Shown here piece by piece: positions 46,347-54,680 of a stretch of 64,000 bases of DNA (position 1 is its first letter; each line of letters starts with the position of its first letter). The notes under the pieces were generated by a model. The model searched no databases and had not been told where the DNA came from. It worked only from the letters and a program-made list of their open reading frames with translations. The DNA comes from Brumimicrobium mesophilum (GTDB taxonomy: Bacteria; Bacteroidota; Bacteroidia; Flavobacteriales_D; Crocinitomicaceae), in assembly GCF_003025005.1 (NCBI RefSeq), contig NZ_PVSS01000002.1, forward strand, positions 266,091 through 330,090, given 5' to 3'. The position numbers were made by a program, and so were the translations under genes.

Positions 46347-46510
46347 AAAATTTATATTCCTACTTTCGAAGGATGCTGACGACAGTCAACTATAACTAAT
46401 TTAACCTAGTTATTAAATTCTGTATTGTTCATTTGCTTCCGCAACTTACTTTTTCAATTTCTTTCTTTACTTACCGTTGTAAGTGCCATACTTGTTTCGT
46501 TAGGCGAGTG

Positions 46511-46540
46511 CAAATATAACCAACTTTCTTCGACCGACAA
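46511..46540 (-). promoter_or_regulatory. Promoter of the tRNA-Asp pair
   Basis: Minus strand TTG (46538-46540), 19-base spacer, TATATTTG (46511-46518). The leader to the first tRNA is about 155 bases and contains an ACTTAC/GTAAGT hairpin. Confidence 0.8.
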
Positions 46541-46623
46541 TGGTTTTTTGAAAAAAAAATAAACTTTTTTTATTGTTTATTTAAACTTGATTGAATTTCA
46601 ACTATTTAAGGCAACACTTTTTT

Positions 46624-46890
46624 TTAGCCTTTTTTTTCATTATCCTTTATTTCTTCAAAATCCACATCCTCTGCCTCGCGATAACCTCCCTCCACAATGT
46701 GAACCTTTCCCTTCTCCGATTCACTCTTTTCCTTGGCTTTTCTAAAAGCGTCGTTATTTTGATTAAAACGTTTTTCGTTTTCCACACTTTTTTTAGTGGC
46801 CATAATTCGACCAATAAACCGAATGATTACAAATATTGCGATGATGATCAACACCATTCTAATCGTACCTGGAACACTTAATATTATCAT
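46624..46890 (-). CDS. DUF4834 family small membrane protein
   Basis: An 88-residue protein: one hydrophobic helix (MVLIIIAIFVIIRFIGRIMA), then a charged cytoplasmic part with NEKRFNQNNDAFRKAKEKSE and the ending EDVDFEEIKDNEKKG. This helix-charged-tail layout and the final VDFEEI string match DUF4834, a Bacteroidota family of unknown function. Translation may start at Met12 just before the helix. It is transcribed away from carB's terminator and toward the tRNA promoter. Confidence 0.75.
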   Translation of the reverse strand: MIILSVPGTIRMVLIIIAIFVIIRFIGRIMATKKSVENEKRFNQNNDAFRKAKEKSESEKGKVHIVEGGYREAEDVDFEEIKDNEKKG

Positions 46891-46940
46891 AATTCAATTA
46901 ATTTAAACATCTATACTCAAAAGCTTTCAAACTAAAAACA

Positions 46941-46973
46941 AAAAAAGTCCAGACAATAATCGCCTGGACTTTC
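46941..46973 (-). terminator. Terminator of carB
   Basis: AAGTCCAG (46945-46952) and CTGGACTT (46964-46971); on the minus strand seven T follow. Confidence 0.92.
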
Positions 46974-47003
46974 TTATAAAATTTTCCAGAAGTAATTTTA
47001 TAA

Positions 47004-49820
47004 CTATTTAGATAAATATAAATTACGTTCCGCAAATATCTTTCTAAAGAATGGATCTTTCAAATCTTTGATAAATTGAATTGCTTCTCCAGTAGATTTC
47101 ATCTCAGGTCCCAATTCTTTGTTCACATTAGGGAACTTGTTGAATGAGAAAACTGGAATTTTAATTGCATACCCACCTTTTTTAGGTTGGAAATCGAAAT
47201 CAGTTACCTTATTTACTCCTAACATTACTTTCGTTGCGTATTTTACATAAGGTTCGTCATAAGCTTTTGCAATAAAAGGAACAGTACGAGATGCCCTTGG
47301 ATTTGCTTCAATCACATAAACTTTATCATCTTTAATCGCAAATTGAATATTAATTAATCCAACCGTTTTTAGAGCAACTGCAATCTTCTTAGTGATATCT
47401 TCAATTTGTTGCATTACTAGATCTCCTAAGTTGTATGGCGGTAAAACCCCGTATGAATCTCCTGAGTGAATTCCTGCAGGCTCAATATGCTGCATAACTC
47501 CAATAATGTAAACGTTTTCTCCATCACAAATTGCATCTGCCTCTGCTTCGATAGCACCTCCTAAGAAGTGGTCCAATAGAATTTGATTGTCTGGCATATC
47601 ACGAAGAATATCAACTACATGATGTTCCAATTCTTCTCTGTTAATTACAATTTTCATTTTCTGTCCTCCCAAAACATATGAAGGACGGACCAATAAAGGG
47701 AAACCTAAATCATTTGAAAGTTCTAATGCTTGTTCTGCACTTTCAACAACACCAAATTCAGGATAAGGCACATTGTTTTCTTTCAATAATTGTGAAAAAC
47801 GACCTCTGTCTTCAGCTAAATCCAATGCATCGAAACTCGTACCCATGATTTTGATTCCATATCGCTCTAATTTCTCAGCTAACTTCAATGCAGTTTGACC
47901 ACCTAATTGAACGATAACTCCTTCTGGTTTTTCATGACGAATGATGTCATAAATATGTTCCCAGAAAACTGGTTCGAAATATAATTTATCTGCCGTATCG
48001 AAATCTGTTGAAACAGTTTCAGGATTACAATTAATCATGATGGTTTCATATCCTGCTTCTTTCGCAGCCATAACTCCATGCACACAAGAGTAATCAAATT
48101 CAATTCCTTGTCCAATTCTATTTGGTCCAGAACCTAAAACAACAATTTTCTTTTTCTCTGTTACTTCACTTTCATTTTCTAATTCGAAAGTTGAGTAATA
48201 ATATGGTGTTTGCGCTGGAAACTCTCCGGCACAAGTATCAACAAGTTTATAAACACGTTGAATTCCAAACTCTTCTCTTTTCGCATAGATTTCTGATTCT
48301 AAACAACGCAGTAAATGTGCTATTTGTCTATCGGCATATCCTTTTTGCTTAGCTTCGAAAAGTAATTCTTTAGAAATGTTTCCTAAATTAAATTTCTCAA
48401 TATTACGTTCTAGCTTGATCAATTCCTCGATTTGACGTAAGAACCAAACATCAATTTTAGTTTTCTCGTGTATTCTATTAAACGGAATCCCCAATTTAAT
48501 CGCATCATACACATGGAAAAGCCTGTTCCAGCTTGGGAACTCTAAACTTTCCAAAATTTGGTTTTGGTCAGTTAATTCTTTTCCATCGGCTCCTAAACCA
48601 TTTCTTCCAATCTCAAGAGACTGACAAGCTTTTTGAAGGGCTTCTTGGAAATTACGACCAATTCCCATAACTTCTCCAACAGATTTCATTTGGAGACCTA
48701 ATTTACGGTCTGCTCCTGGAAATTTATCGAAATTCCAACGTGGTATTTTTACAATTACATAATCTAAACTTGGCTCAAATAAAGCAGAAGTAGTTTTCGT
48801 AATCTGATTATCCAATTCATCTAATGTATAACCAATTGCTAGTTTAGCTGCAATCTTTGCAATAGGATAACCTGTAGCTTTTGATGCTAAAGCAGAAGAT
48901 CTAGAAACACGAGGATTAATTTCAATTGCTATGATTTTCTCTTCTTCATCTGGAGAAACAGCAAACTGTACATTACAACCTCCAGCAAAATTACCAACTG
49001 AACGCATCATTTTGATGGCCATGTTTCTCATGTCTTGGAATGTTGTATCAGACATTGTCATTGCTGGAGCAACGGTGATTGAATCTCCTGTGTGCACTCC
49101 CATTGGATCAAAATTCTCAATCGAACAAATAATAACAACGTTATCATTTTTATCTCTCAATAACTCTAATTCATATTCTTTCCAACCTAAAAGTGCTTTA
49201 TCAATCATCACCTCATGAATTGGAGAGGCATGCAAACCAGCATCTAGTAAATTATCAAATTCTTTTTCTGTATAAACAACTCCTGCTCCTGCACCTCCTA
49301 GAGTAAATGAAGAACGAATACATAATGGGTATCCAAATTCTTGCGCTACACTTTTTCCTTCAAGGAAAGATTTAGCAGTTTTTTGAGGAGCCATTGGAAC
49401 ATCAATTTCTTCCATTAAATTACGGAAGTCCTCACGGTTTTCTGTGATTTCAATTGCCGCGATATCAACTCCAATAATTTCGATATTGTTTTCTTCCCAT
49501 ATTCCTAACTCATCACATTTGATTGCTAAATTCAAAGCAGTTTGTCCTCCCATAGTTGGCAAAACAGCATCGATATCATGATTAGCAATAATTTCGCGAA
49601 TGCTTTCTGGTTCTAGTGGCAATAAATAAATATTATCCGCTACTACTTTATCGGTCATAATTGTCGCAGGATTCGAATTAATCAAAGTTACTTCGATTCC
49701 TTCCTCTCTTAAAGATCTTGAAGCTTGTGATCCGGCGTAATCAAATTCACATGCTTGACCAATTACAATTGGTCCACTTCCAATTATTAAAACTGACTTA
49801 ATTTTCTCGTTCTTAGGCAT
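47004..49820 (-). CDS. carB: Carbamoyl phosphate synthase large subunit lacking the allosteric domain
   Basis: Makes carbamoyl phosphate from bicarbonate, ammonia (from the glutaminase subunit) and two ATP, for pyrimidines and arginine. The 938 residues contain two ATP-grasp halves: the first starts VLIIGSGPIVIGQACEFDYA and the second KIVVLGSGPNRIGQGIEFDY, with EINPRVSRSSALASKATGY and EANPRASRTVPFIAKAYD as paired metal/ATP sites. The chain stops shortly after FNKFPNVNKELGPEMKSTGE, about where the second synthetase half ends, so the MGS-like regulatory domain (UMP/ornithine control in E. coli, 1073 residues) is missing. carA is not in the window. Confidence 0.97.
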   Translation of the reverse strand: MPKNEKIKSVLIIGSGPIVIGQACEFDYAGSQASRSLREEGIEVTLINSNPATIMTDKVVADNIYLLPLEPESIREIIANHDIDAVLPTMGGQTALNLAIKCDELGIWEENNIEIIGVDIAAIEITENREDFRNLMEEIDVPMAPQKTAKSFLEGKSVAQEFGYPLCIRSSFTLGGAGAGVVYTEKEFDNLLDAGLHASPIHEVMIDKALLGWKEYELELLRDKNDNVVIICSIENFDPMGVHTGDSITVAPAMTMSDTTFQDMRNMAIKMMRSVGNFAGGCNVQFAVSPDEEEKIIAIEINPRVSRSSALASKATGYPIAKIAAKLAIGYTLDELDNQITKTTSALFEPSLDYVIVKIPRWNFDKFPGADRKLGLQMKSVGEVMGIGRNFQEALQKACQSLEIGRNGLGADGKELTDQNQILESLEFPSWNRLFHVYDAIKLGIPFNRIHEKTKIDVWFLRQIEELIKLERNIEKFNLGNISKELLFEAKQKGYADRQIAHLLRCLESEIYAKREEFGIQRVYKLVDTCAGEFPAQTPYYYSTFELENESEVTEKKKIVVLGSGPNRIGQGIEFDYSCVHGVMAAKEAGYETIMINCNPETVSTDFDTADKLYFEPVFWEHIYDIIRHEKPEGVIVQLGGQTALKLAEKLERYGIKIMGTSFDALDLAEDRGRFSQLLKENNVPYPEFGVVESAEQALELSNDLGFPLLVRPSYVLGGQKMKIVINREELEHHVVDILRDMPDNQILLDHFLGGAIEAEADAICDGENVYIIGVMQHIEPAGIHSGDSYGVLPPYNLGDLVMQQIEDITKKIAVALKTVGLINIQFAIKDDKVYVIEANPRASRTVPFIAKAYDEPYVKYATKVMLGVNKVTDFDFQPKKGGYAIKIPVFSFNKFPNVNKELGPEMKSTGEAIQFIKDLKDPFFRKIFAERNLYLSK

Positions 49821-50000
49821 TCCAATTTTTCTTTTTGCTTTGATGTTAAAGCGTTATACAAATCGGACACAAATTTAATTCATTTTTACTACTTTTATAG
49901 GTATGCACAGGATTTTAATGATAGTTTTTTACAGTAAAGTTGAATTCACCCTTAAATTAGAAATTCTAGTTTCCAAAAATCACAGAGAAGACTTCAAATT

Positions 50001-50843
50001 ATGCAAAGCAAAATGGAACCTAAATTAAGAAATGTATCACATGAAGATTTGCAACTTTTTTATGAAGTATATGGCACTGGAAACACCGTTATTCTTTGCT
50101 TCCATGGGAACGGCAGATCAGCAGAAGACTTCCGGTTCCTAGAGAAAAAATCTCGAAAAATCATATCTGTACATCTATTCTTACATGGCCATTCTATATT
50201 TAATCCAAGTAGAATTGATAAGGATTTAATAACTAAAGAACATGTTGAAAAATTGTTAGAAAAAATATTCATTAAAGAAAAAGTCCAAGATTTTCATTGG
50301 GTCGCGTATTCTCAAGGCGGCCGATTTACTTTAAGTGTATTTCCAACTTTTGCAAAACGCGTTAAAAGTATGTTTTTAATTGCTCCAGACGGATTGAATG
50401 ATAAAAATTTCTATAGTTGGTCTCAAAGACAATGGTGGACTAGAAAATTGTTCAAACGATGGGTAAAAAAACCAGAAGAATTAATGTCTATTTCTAGAAC
50501 ATTAGAAAAAGGAAAAATTATACATCCTAAAATACTAAGCTTTTTAGACTACTACACCTCAGATCAAGAAAAACTAGAAATAGCTTTTAAATCTTGGAGC
50601 GCCTTCAGAAATTTAAGACCTTCTATGGAAGAAATAAAATCTGCCATTGATAAAAACGCTGTAAATTTTAATTTAATTATTGGAGAACAAGATCAAATAA
50701 TCACCCTAAAAAGCGCTTCGTTGTTTTTGAACAAACTCAATAAACCCGAAGCTTTAAAGACTATTCCATATGGACATGATATTTTCAAACCTCATATAGA
50801 GAAAGAACTTTTGGCTTTGATGACTTTTGAAGCGTTTGATTGA
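50001..50843 (+). CDS. Alpha/beta hydrolase
   Basis: A 280-residue cytoplasmic hydrolase with the fold's landmarks: oxyanion region CFHGNGRSAEDF near residue 33, nucleophile elbow AYSQGGRFTL (Ser near residue 104), acid in LIIGEQDQI and His in YGHDIF close to the C-terminus. No signal peptide. The substrate is unknown. Met5 (50013) is an alternative start. It is convergent with the lipoprotein-like gene set downstream and divergent from carB. Confidence 0.85.
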   Translation: MQSKMEPKLRNVSHEDLQLFYEVYGTGNTVILCFHGNGRSAEDFRFLEKKSRKIISVHLFLHGHSIFNPSRIDKDLITKEHVEKLLEKIFIKEKVQDFHWVAYSQGGRFTLSVFPTFAKRVKSMFLIAPDGLNDKNFYSWSQRQWWTRKLFKRWVKKPEELMSISRTLEKGKIIHPKILSFLDYYTSDQEKLEIAFKSWSAFRNLRPSMEEIKSAIDKNAVNFNLIIGEQDQIITLKSASLFLNKLNKPEALKTIPYGHDIFKPHIEKELLALMTFEAFD

Positions 50844-50885
50844 TTATTTATCGAAATTTACAGTAAAAAACAAAATGATTAACTT

Positions 50886-51635
50886 CTAAAATCCAGATAA
50901 TACTAGAAAATACAAACCGAAAATCAATGGAAAGTATATTAATCCAATTATGCGTAATGTTTTCTTAAAAGACCAAATTTCATCACCATCTACCCTCATA
51001 TAGAGTCTTAAAACATGATAAACAAAGAGCGAAATAAGGAAATACAGTCCTATCACTATTAATATTAATCCGGGTATGATACCTATTAAAGGAAGAAGTA
51101 GTACAAAAGCTCCAGTTAAAACAACTCCTGAAAGTCCAGTCAAAAAGTAAATTAACAAAAATCGAAAAGCTCTTTCAAACGGATCCAAAATAAAAGGCTC
51201 CTCCGGTTCTTCAGGTTCAATTTTCTCAACATTTTCTACTTTAATATTTGAAATTTTCTTCTCATAAAGCACTATCTCGCTACTTTCAGTGTTTACATTC
51301 ACATCTTTAAATTTCATATCTTCCACATATGAGGTAGATATGTTCTTATTTAAATCAATTCCCTTTTTTCTTATATTATTTTCTGAAATCACTTCATTTA
51401 TTTCTTGATCTGTTTCAAGTGTTAAATTAGATGCTTTGAAATGATTGGAGTACCTTGAGTTTTTATCTTCGTTCTTATGAGATGAAGAAATATTTGAATT
51501 CCCTTTCTTTTGAAAATGCCATCCCCTGCTATGTTTTCTTTTATCAAAAACACCTTTATTCACTGCTCCACACGAAGAAAAGAGAGCAGTTAAAACAACC
51601 GAGATAAAGAAAAGATGTGATGTTTGAAATTTCAT
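50886..51635 (-). CDS. Lipoprotein-like membrane protein with KRKH-GWHF motif (paralogue 1)
   Basis: A 249-residue protein of unknown function. Lipoprotein signal (LTALFSSC, Cys22), then GAVNKGVFDKRKHSRGWHFQ, a signature shared with the two genes upstream. A polar, Asn/Lys/Glu-rich stretch (about 45-145) with EKIEPEEPEEP leads to a membrane part of three or four helices (about 158-205 and 230-248). A lipid-anchored N-terminus on a protein that also spans the membrane several times is unusual. No catalytic motif seen. Last of three tandem genes on the minus strand; 39 bases separate it from paralogue 2. Confidence 0.75.
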   Translation of the reverse strand: MKFQTSHLFFISVVLTALFSSCGAVNKGVFDKRKHSRGWHFQKKGNSNISSSHKNEDKNSRYSNHFKASNLTLETDQEINEVISENNIRKKGIDLNKNISTSYVEDMKFKDVNVNTESSEIVLYEKKISNIKVENVEKIEPEEPEEPFILDPFERAFRFLLIYFLTGLSGVVLTGAFVLLLPLIGIIPGLILIVIGLYFLISLFVYHVLRLYMRVDGDEIWSFKKTLRIIGLIYFPLIFGLYFLVLSGF

Positions 51636-51674
51636 AAAAGTAGTCTTACTCCTGTTATGGTTAATACTCTAAAA

Positions 51675-52880
51675 TCAAATTCCATTCGCACCTAAAGATA
51701 CAAGCAAGGTGATAAATGCTACAATAACTGTGGCTATAATAAGCGCTTTATTGCCATTACCTTCTTTGTTTTCCTTGTCTTTGTTAAATAATCTAGAGAT
51801 AGCCATTACATATAAAAAAATAATTAGCGCTACGCCAACAGCTGCAAACAACAACCCAGCTACTTCTCCTCCGGAGCATATAATTAGACAAGACACTGCC
51901 GCTATTACATATAGTAATAACAGCAATAATAAAGTGAATAGGATAATAAGTAAAACATTAACAAATGTTGTGTTACCAGATGAAGTTTGGTTTATTGGCT
52001 CAACATTATTGATAATTCCAGAAGAAAGTGACCAATTGGAAAATTGAGAGATATTATTCATCATTCCACCGGCCATAAAAAAACCAAAACTAGATGATGT
52101 ATTGACCGCCCCAATCAACGCAAGTTTCTTGGTCGAATTCAACGACCCTTGATTTTTCCAAAATTCCCATAATCCATAACTCATTCCAATTCCCGCCAGT
52201 GATATTCCTAAATGGATATTAGAAAAAGGAATTTCAAGCATGTGCCCTAGTCCTAATGATGTTCCAATCAATGCTCCTTTAGCACCAATCAATAAACTTC
52301 GTGATTGTTTGAGATTATCTGCCGCCCAATGCTGAATTTTCCTTGTATGTCTCCTTTTCACGAGGAATGGAGCGAAAAATGATAGTAAAAAAAAGCTATG
52401 GTAATTCCAAGAGTTTGTGCTTGTAGCAGTATCATCAGCGCTACTCGTTTTCGTTTTGGATGTTTGAACCTCTTCCCTATCTAAATCGTGATTACTTGGT
52501 ATAGATTTTTTTAAATCTTCTTCTTTTGGAGTAATAGATCGATTTTCATCATTAATTTTTTCAACTTTATGATTTTTAGTTAAATGATTTTTTGAATTTC
52601 CATTTTTGAAATTATTCGCCACACCTTGAAAATCCAATACTACTTTTTCATTAAAAGTTGAAGAATTTAAATTTGATTCATTGATATTTCTGTTTTTTGA
52701 AAATTCTTCACGAGGAGAACTCTTTTCTGACGTTTTAGAAATATTACTTTTCTTATTGAAATGCCAACCTTTCAAATGCTTCCGCTTTTCGAATAAACCA
52801 TTTCCACTTGCTCCACAAGAATACAAGAACAACGATAAAAAGGAAAGTGAAAGTAGGTAAAATATAAATCTTGATTTCAT
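51675..52880 (-). CDS. Lipoprotein-like polytopic membrane protein with KRKH-GWHF motif (paralogue 2)
   Basis: About 401 residues from the ATG at 52880. The signal (SFLSLFLYSC, Cys22) is followed by GASGNGLFEKRKHLKGWHFN. A low-complexity Asn/Ser/Lys linker runs to about residue 140, then NSWNYHSFFLLSFFAPFLVK begins a membrane domain with about seven helices rich in Gly (KGALIGTSLGLGHML, GGEVAGLLFAAVGVALIIF) and ending in ALIIATVIVAFITLLVSLGA. The frame extends upstream to a GTG at 52928 that overlaps the end of paralogue 3, but the signal peptide fits 52880. The family is not recognised. Confidence 0.75.
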   Translation of the reverse strand: MKSRFIFYLLSLSFLSLFLYSCGASGNGLFEKRKHLKGWHFNKKSNISKTSEKSSPREEFSKNRNINESNLNSSTFNEKVVLDFQGVANNFKNGNSKNHLTKNHKVEKINDENRSITPKEEDLKKSIPSNHDLDREEVQTSKTKTSSADDTATSTNSWNYHSFFLLSFFAPFLVKRRHTRKIQHWAADNLKQSRSLLIGAKGALIGTSLGLGHMLEIPFSNIHLGISLAGIGMSYGLWEFWKNQGSLNSTKKLALIGAVNTSSSFGFFMAGGMMNNISQFSNWSLSSGIINNVEPINQTSSGNTTFVNVLLIILFTLLLLLLLYVIAAVSCLIICSGGEVAGLLFAAVGVALIIFLYVMAISRLFNKDKENKEGNGNKALIIATVIVAFITLLVSLGANGI

Positions 52881-52924
52881 AAGTTCTATCATTAGTGAAG
52901 TGAGTGTAAAAACTTTTCGATTAT

Positions 52925-53404
52925 TCACGAATAACCACCATAATAGTAACCAATAATATAAAGAATTCCAAAAAAGGCAATTGCAATTCCAAACCTAATT
53001 CCAGTTCTTCTCAAACTTTCTTGATAAATCCAAGAGTAATCTCCTACCGAGCGATTTCTAACTTGCATCGTGAAGTAATCAAATAATGTATATCCAAAAT
53101 AGAGAATTGATATTATGGATTGATTTCTCCTTATTACGATATTCGAGTGTGATTTAATGGCTAACTTGATATAATTCAGAAACTTGAAATCTCGAATCTA
53201 AATGAGTTTTTTTGAAACAATTACAAAATCCGTCTTTTCATTGTTGGAAACTGCGTTATTTTGGACGTTTTTGGCAGTTTTAAAGTGCCAACCTTTCAAG
53301 TGCTTGCGTTTTTCAAAAATACCATTAAAACTCATTCCACACGAATATAGAAAAGCTGATAAAACCAGAAGAGCAAGAAAATTAATAAGTAGCCTTGGTT
53401 TCAT
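52925..53404 (-). pseudogene. Lipoprotein-like gene with KRKH-GWHF motif (paralogue 3), interrupted by in-frame TAG
   Basis: Starts at the ATG at 53404 with a lipoprotein signal (LVLSAFLYSC, Cys22) and GMSFNGIFEKRKHLKGWHFK. The frame meets TAG at 53198-53200 (codon 69, after SKKLI) and then stays open in the same frame for 90 more codons to TGA at 52925-52927. The downstream part has two likely helices (SIISILYFGYTLFDYF; RFGIAIAFFGILYIIGYYYG), the architecture expected by comparison with paralogues 1 and 2. Thus either a nonsense mutation, a sequencing error, or a naturally shortened 68-residue lipoprotein. If read through, the product has 159 residues. Confidence 0.7.
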
Positions 53405-53489
53405 TGATAGATCTAAACGGTAAGTTCTATGTGAAACTAAATATAAAAAATTGAACAAATAAAGGATCTTAATGCAGCTAATTTTTAAA

Positions 53490-54680
53490 CTAAATTTTCT
53501 TCAATTGCACTGAAATTATTTGAACTGTTGTCGAATCAACTTTAAACTTCTCACTTACTCCAAATCCAAAAATTCCAATAATATTGCCCTTTTCACATAC
53601 TAAAACTTGAATATCCTCCTTTACATGGGCCAAAACTTTTCTGTCTCGCAAAAACTTCCCAACTGACTTTTCTCCTTTCATTCCCAAAGGTTGAAAACGG
53701 TCACCAGATTGCCACTTTCTGAAAGTTAGCCTCCCTTTTATTAAAGAAGCGTCTATTAACAAATCATTTTGATTTAACTCTACATCTTCTTTTGAAAGTT
53801 CTTGAATTTCCAATTGAAACTGAGTTTCTTCTTCTCTTCGCTTCACAAAAATCAACTCCTTTCCTTCATTCCATAATTTAGTAAAATCATTACCAATAAA
53901 CTTTCCCTTTTCTGAAATTGTGAGTTTTTTAATCTCTGAGGTTGAGTATTCACCCAAATCTTGTTCCGATAGAATATACTCTTTCTCCCAAATTGTTAAT
54001 TCGTTCCAATCGGCAATTAATATGGAATCTGGAACTGGAAATCCTTTTAAAAACTTTAAAACTTGCTGATAAGATTCGACAATTGAAACTACATCTTGTA
54101 TTGGGAAATTATTGGATTTCAACCAAGGTAAAATTTCGTTTCTGTACCAATTTCGTGTATAATTATTTGAAGCATTCGAAATATCTTCACGCCATTTCCA
54201 ACCTTGTTTGTTGGCCAAAGAAATGAGATCATTTTTTGTATGTTTCAAAAGCGGACGTAAATATCCATTTCTGAAAACAGGCATTCCCGCTAGACTTCTT
54301 ACCTTTCCGCCTCTTCTTAGCTGTAAGAAGAATGTCTCCACTTGATCATCATAATGATGCGCCAAAAGCACTGTTCCCCCCTCGTTTTCAATAACTTCGT
54401 CAAACCAATTGTAGCGCAATTGTCGTGCTGCCAATTGCGTATTCATCTTATTTTCCTTACTGAATTTCTTCGTTTCAAATTCATTTACTCGAACAGGAAT
54501 ATTTAACTTTTTGGCCAATGCACGTACAAATGCTTCGTCACCATTCGAAGATTCTCCTCGTAAATGAAAATTACAATGCAAAATACCTACATCCTTTTTC
54601 TGTTCATGCATTAAATGCAATAATACAACAGAATCAACTCCTCCGCTGCAAGCAACCCAATATTTTGCTGAATTATCCAT
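53490..54680 (-). CDS. tilS: tRNA(Ile)-lysidine synthetase
   Basis: Converts C34 of tRNA-Ile2 (CAU) to lysidine, allowing AUA decoding; essential in most bacteria. The PP-loop SGGVDSVVLL lies at residues 9-18, followed by CNFHLRGESSNGDEAFV, LLAHHYDDQVETFFLQLRRG and the conserved region PLLKHTKNDL... REDISNASNNYTRNW. The C-terminal domain is present (KWQSGDRFQPLGMKGEKSVG, FLRDRKV). At 396 residues it is at the short end for the family. Its start overlaps the upstream pabB by eight bases. Confidence 0.95.
   Translation of the reverse strand: MDNSAKYWVACSGGVDSVVLLHLMHEQKKDVGILHCNFHLRGESSNGDEAFVRALAKKLNIPVRVNEFETKKFSKENKMNTQLAARQLRYNWFDEVIENEGGTVLLAHHYDDQVETFFLQLRRGGKVRSLAGMPVFRNGYLRPLLKHTKNDLISLANKQGWKWREDISNASNNYTRNWYRNEILPWLKSNNFPIQDVVSIVESYQQVLKFLKGFPVPDSILIADWNELTIWEKEYILSEQDLGEYSTSEIKKLTISEKGKFIGNDFTKLWNEGKELIFVKRREEETQFQLEIQELSKEDVELNQNDLLIDASLIKGRLTFRKWQSGDRFQPLGMKGEKSVGKFLRDRKVLAHVKEDIQVLVCEKGNIIGIFGFGVSEKFKVDSTTVQIISVQLKKI

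Larger units (their letters stand above)
45942..46432. repeat. Tandem 257-bp duplication carrying tRNA-Asp
   Basis: Two diverged copies offset by 257 bases. Each holds a hairpin (45948-45982; 46205-46238), the string CCTCCAGCCATAGAGGCG, a tRNA-Asp, GACGACAGTCAACTATAACT and TTCTGTATTGTTCAT. The tRNA bodies are identical; the flanks have diverged by substitutions and small indels. Confidence 0.9.

Noticed and set aside
46591-46881. Plus-strand frame opposite the DUF4834 gene
   Set aside because: Phe/His-rich antisense translation of a real minus-strand gene.
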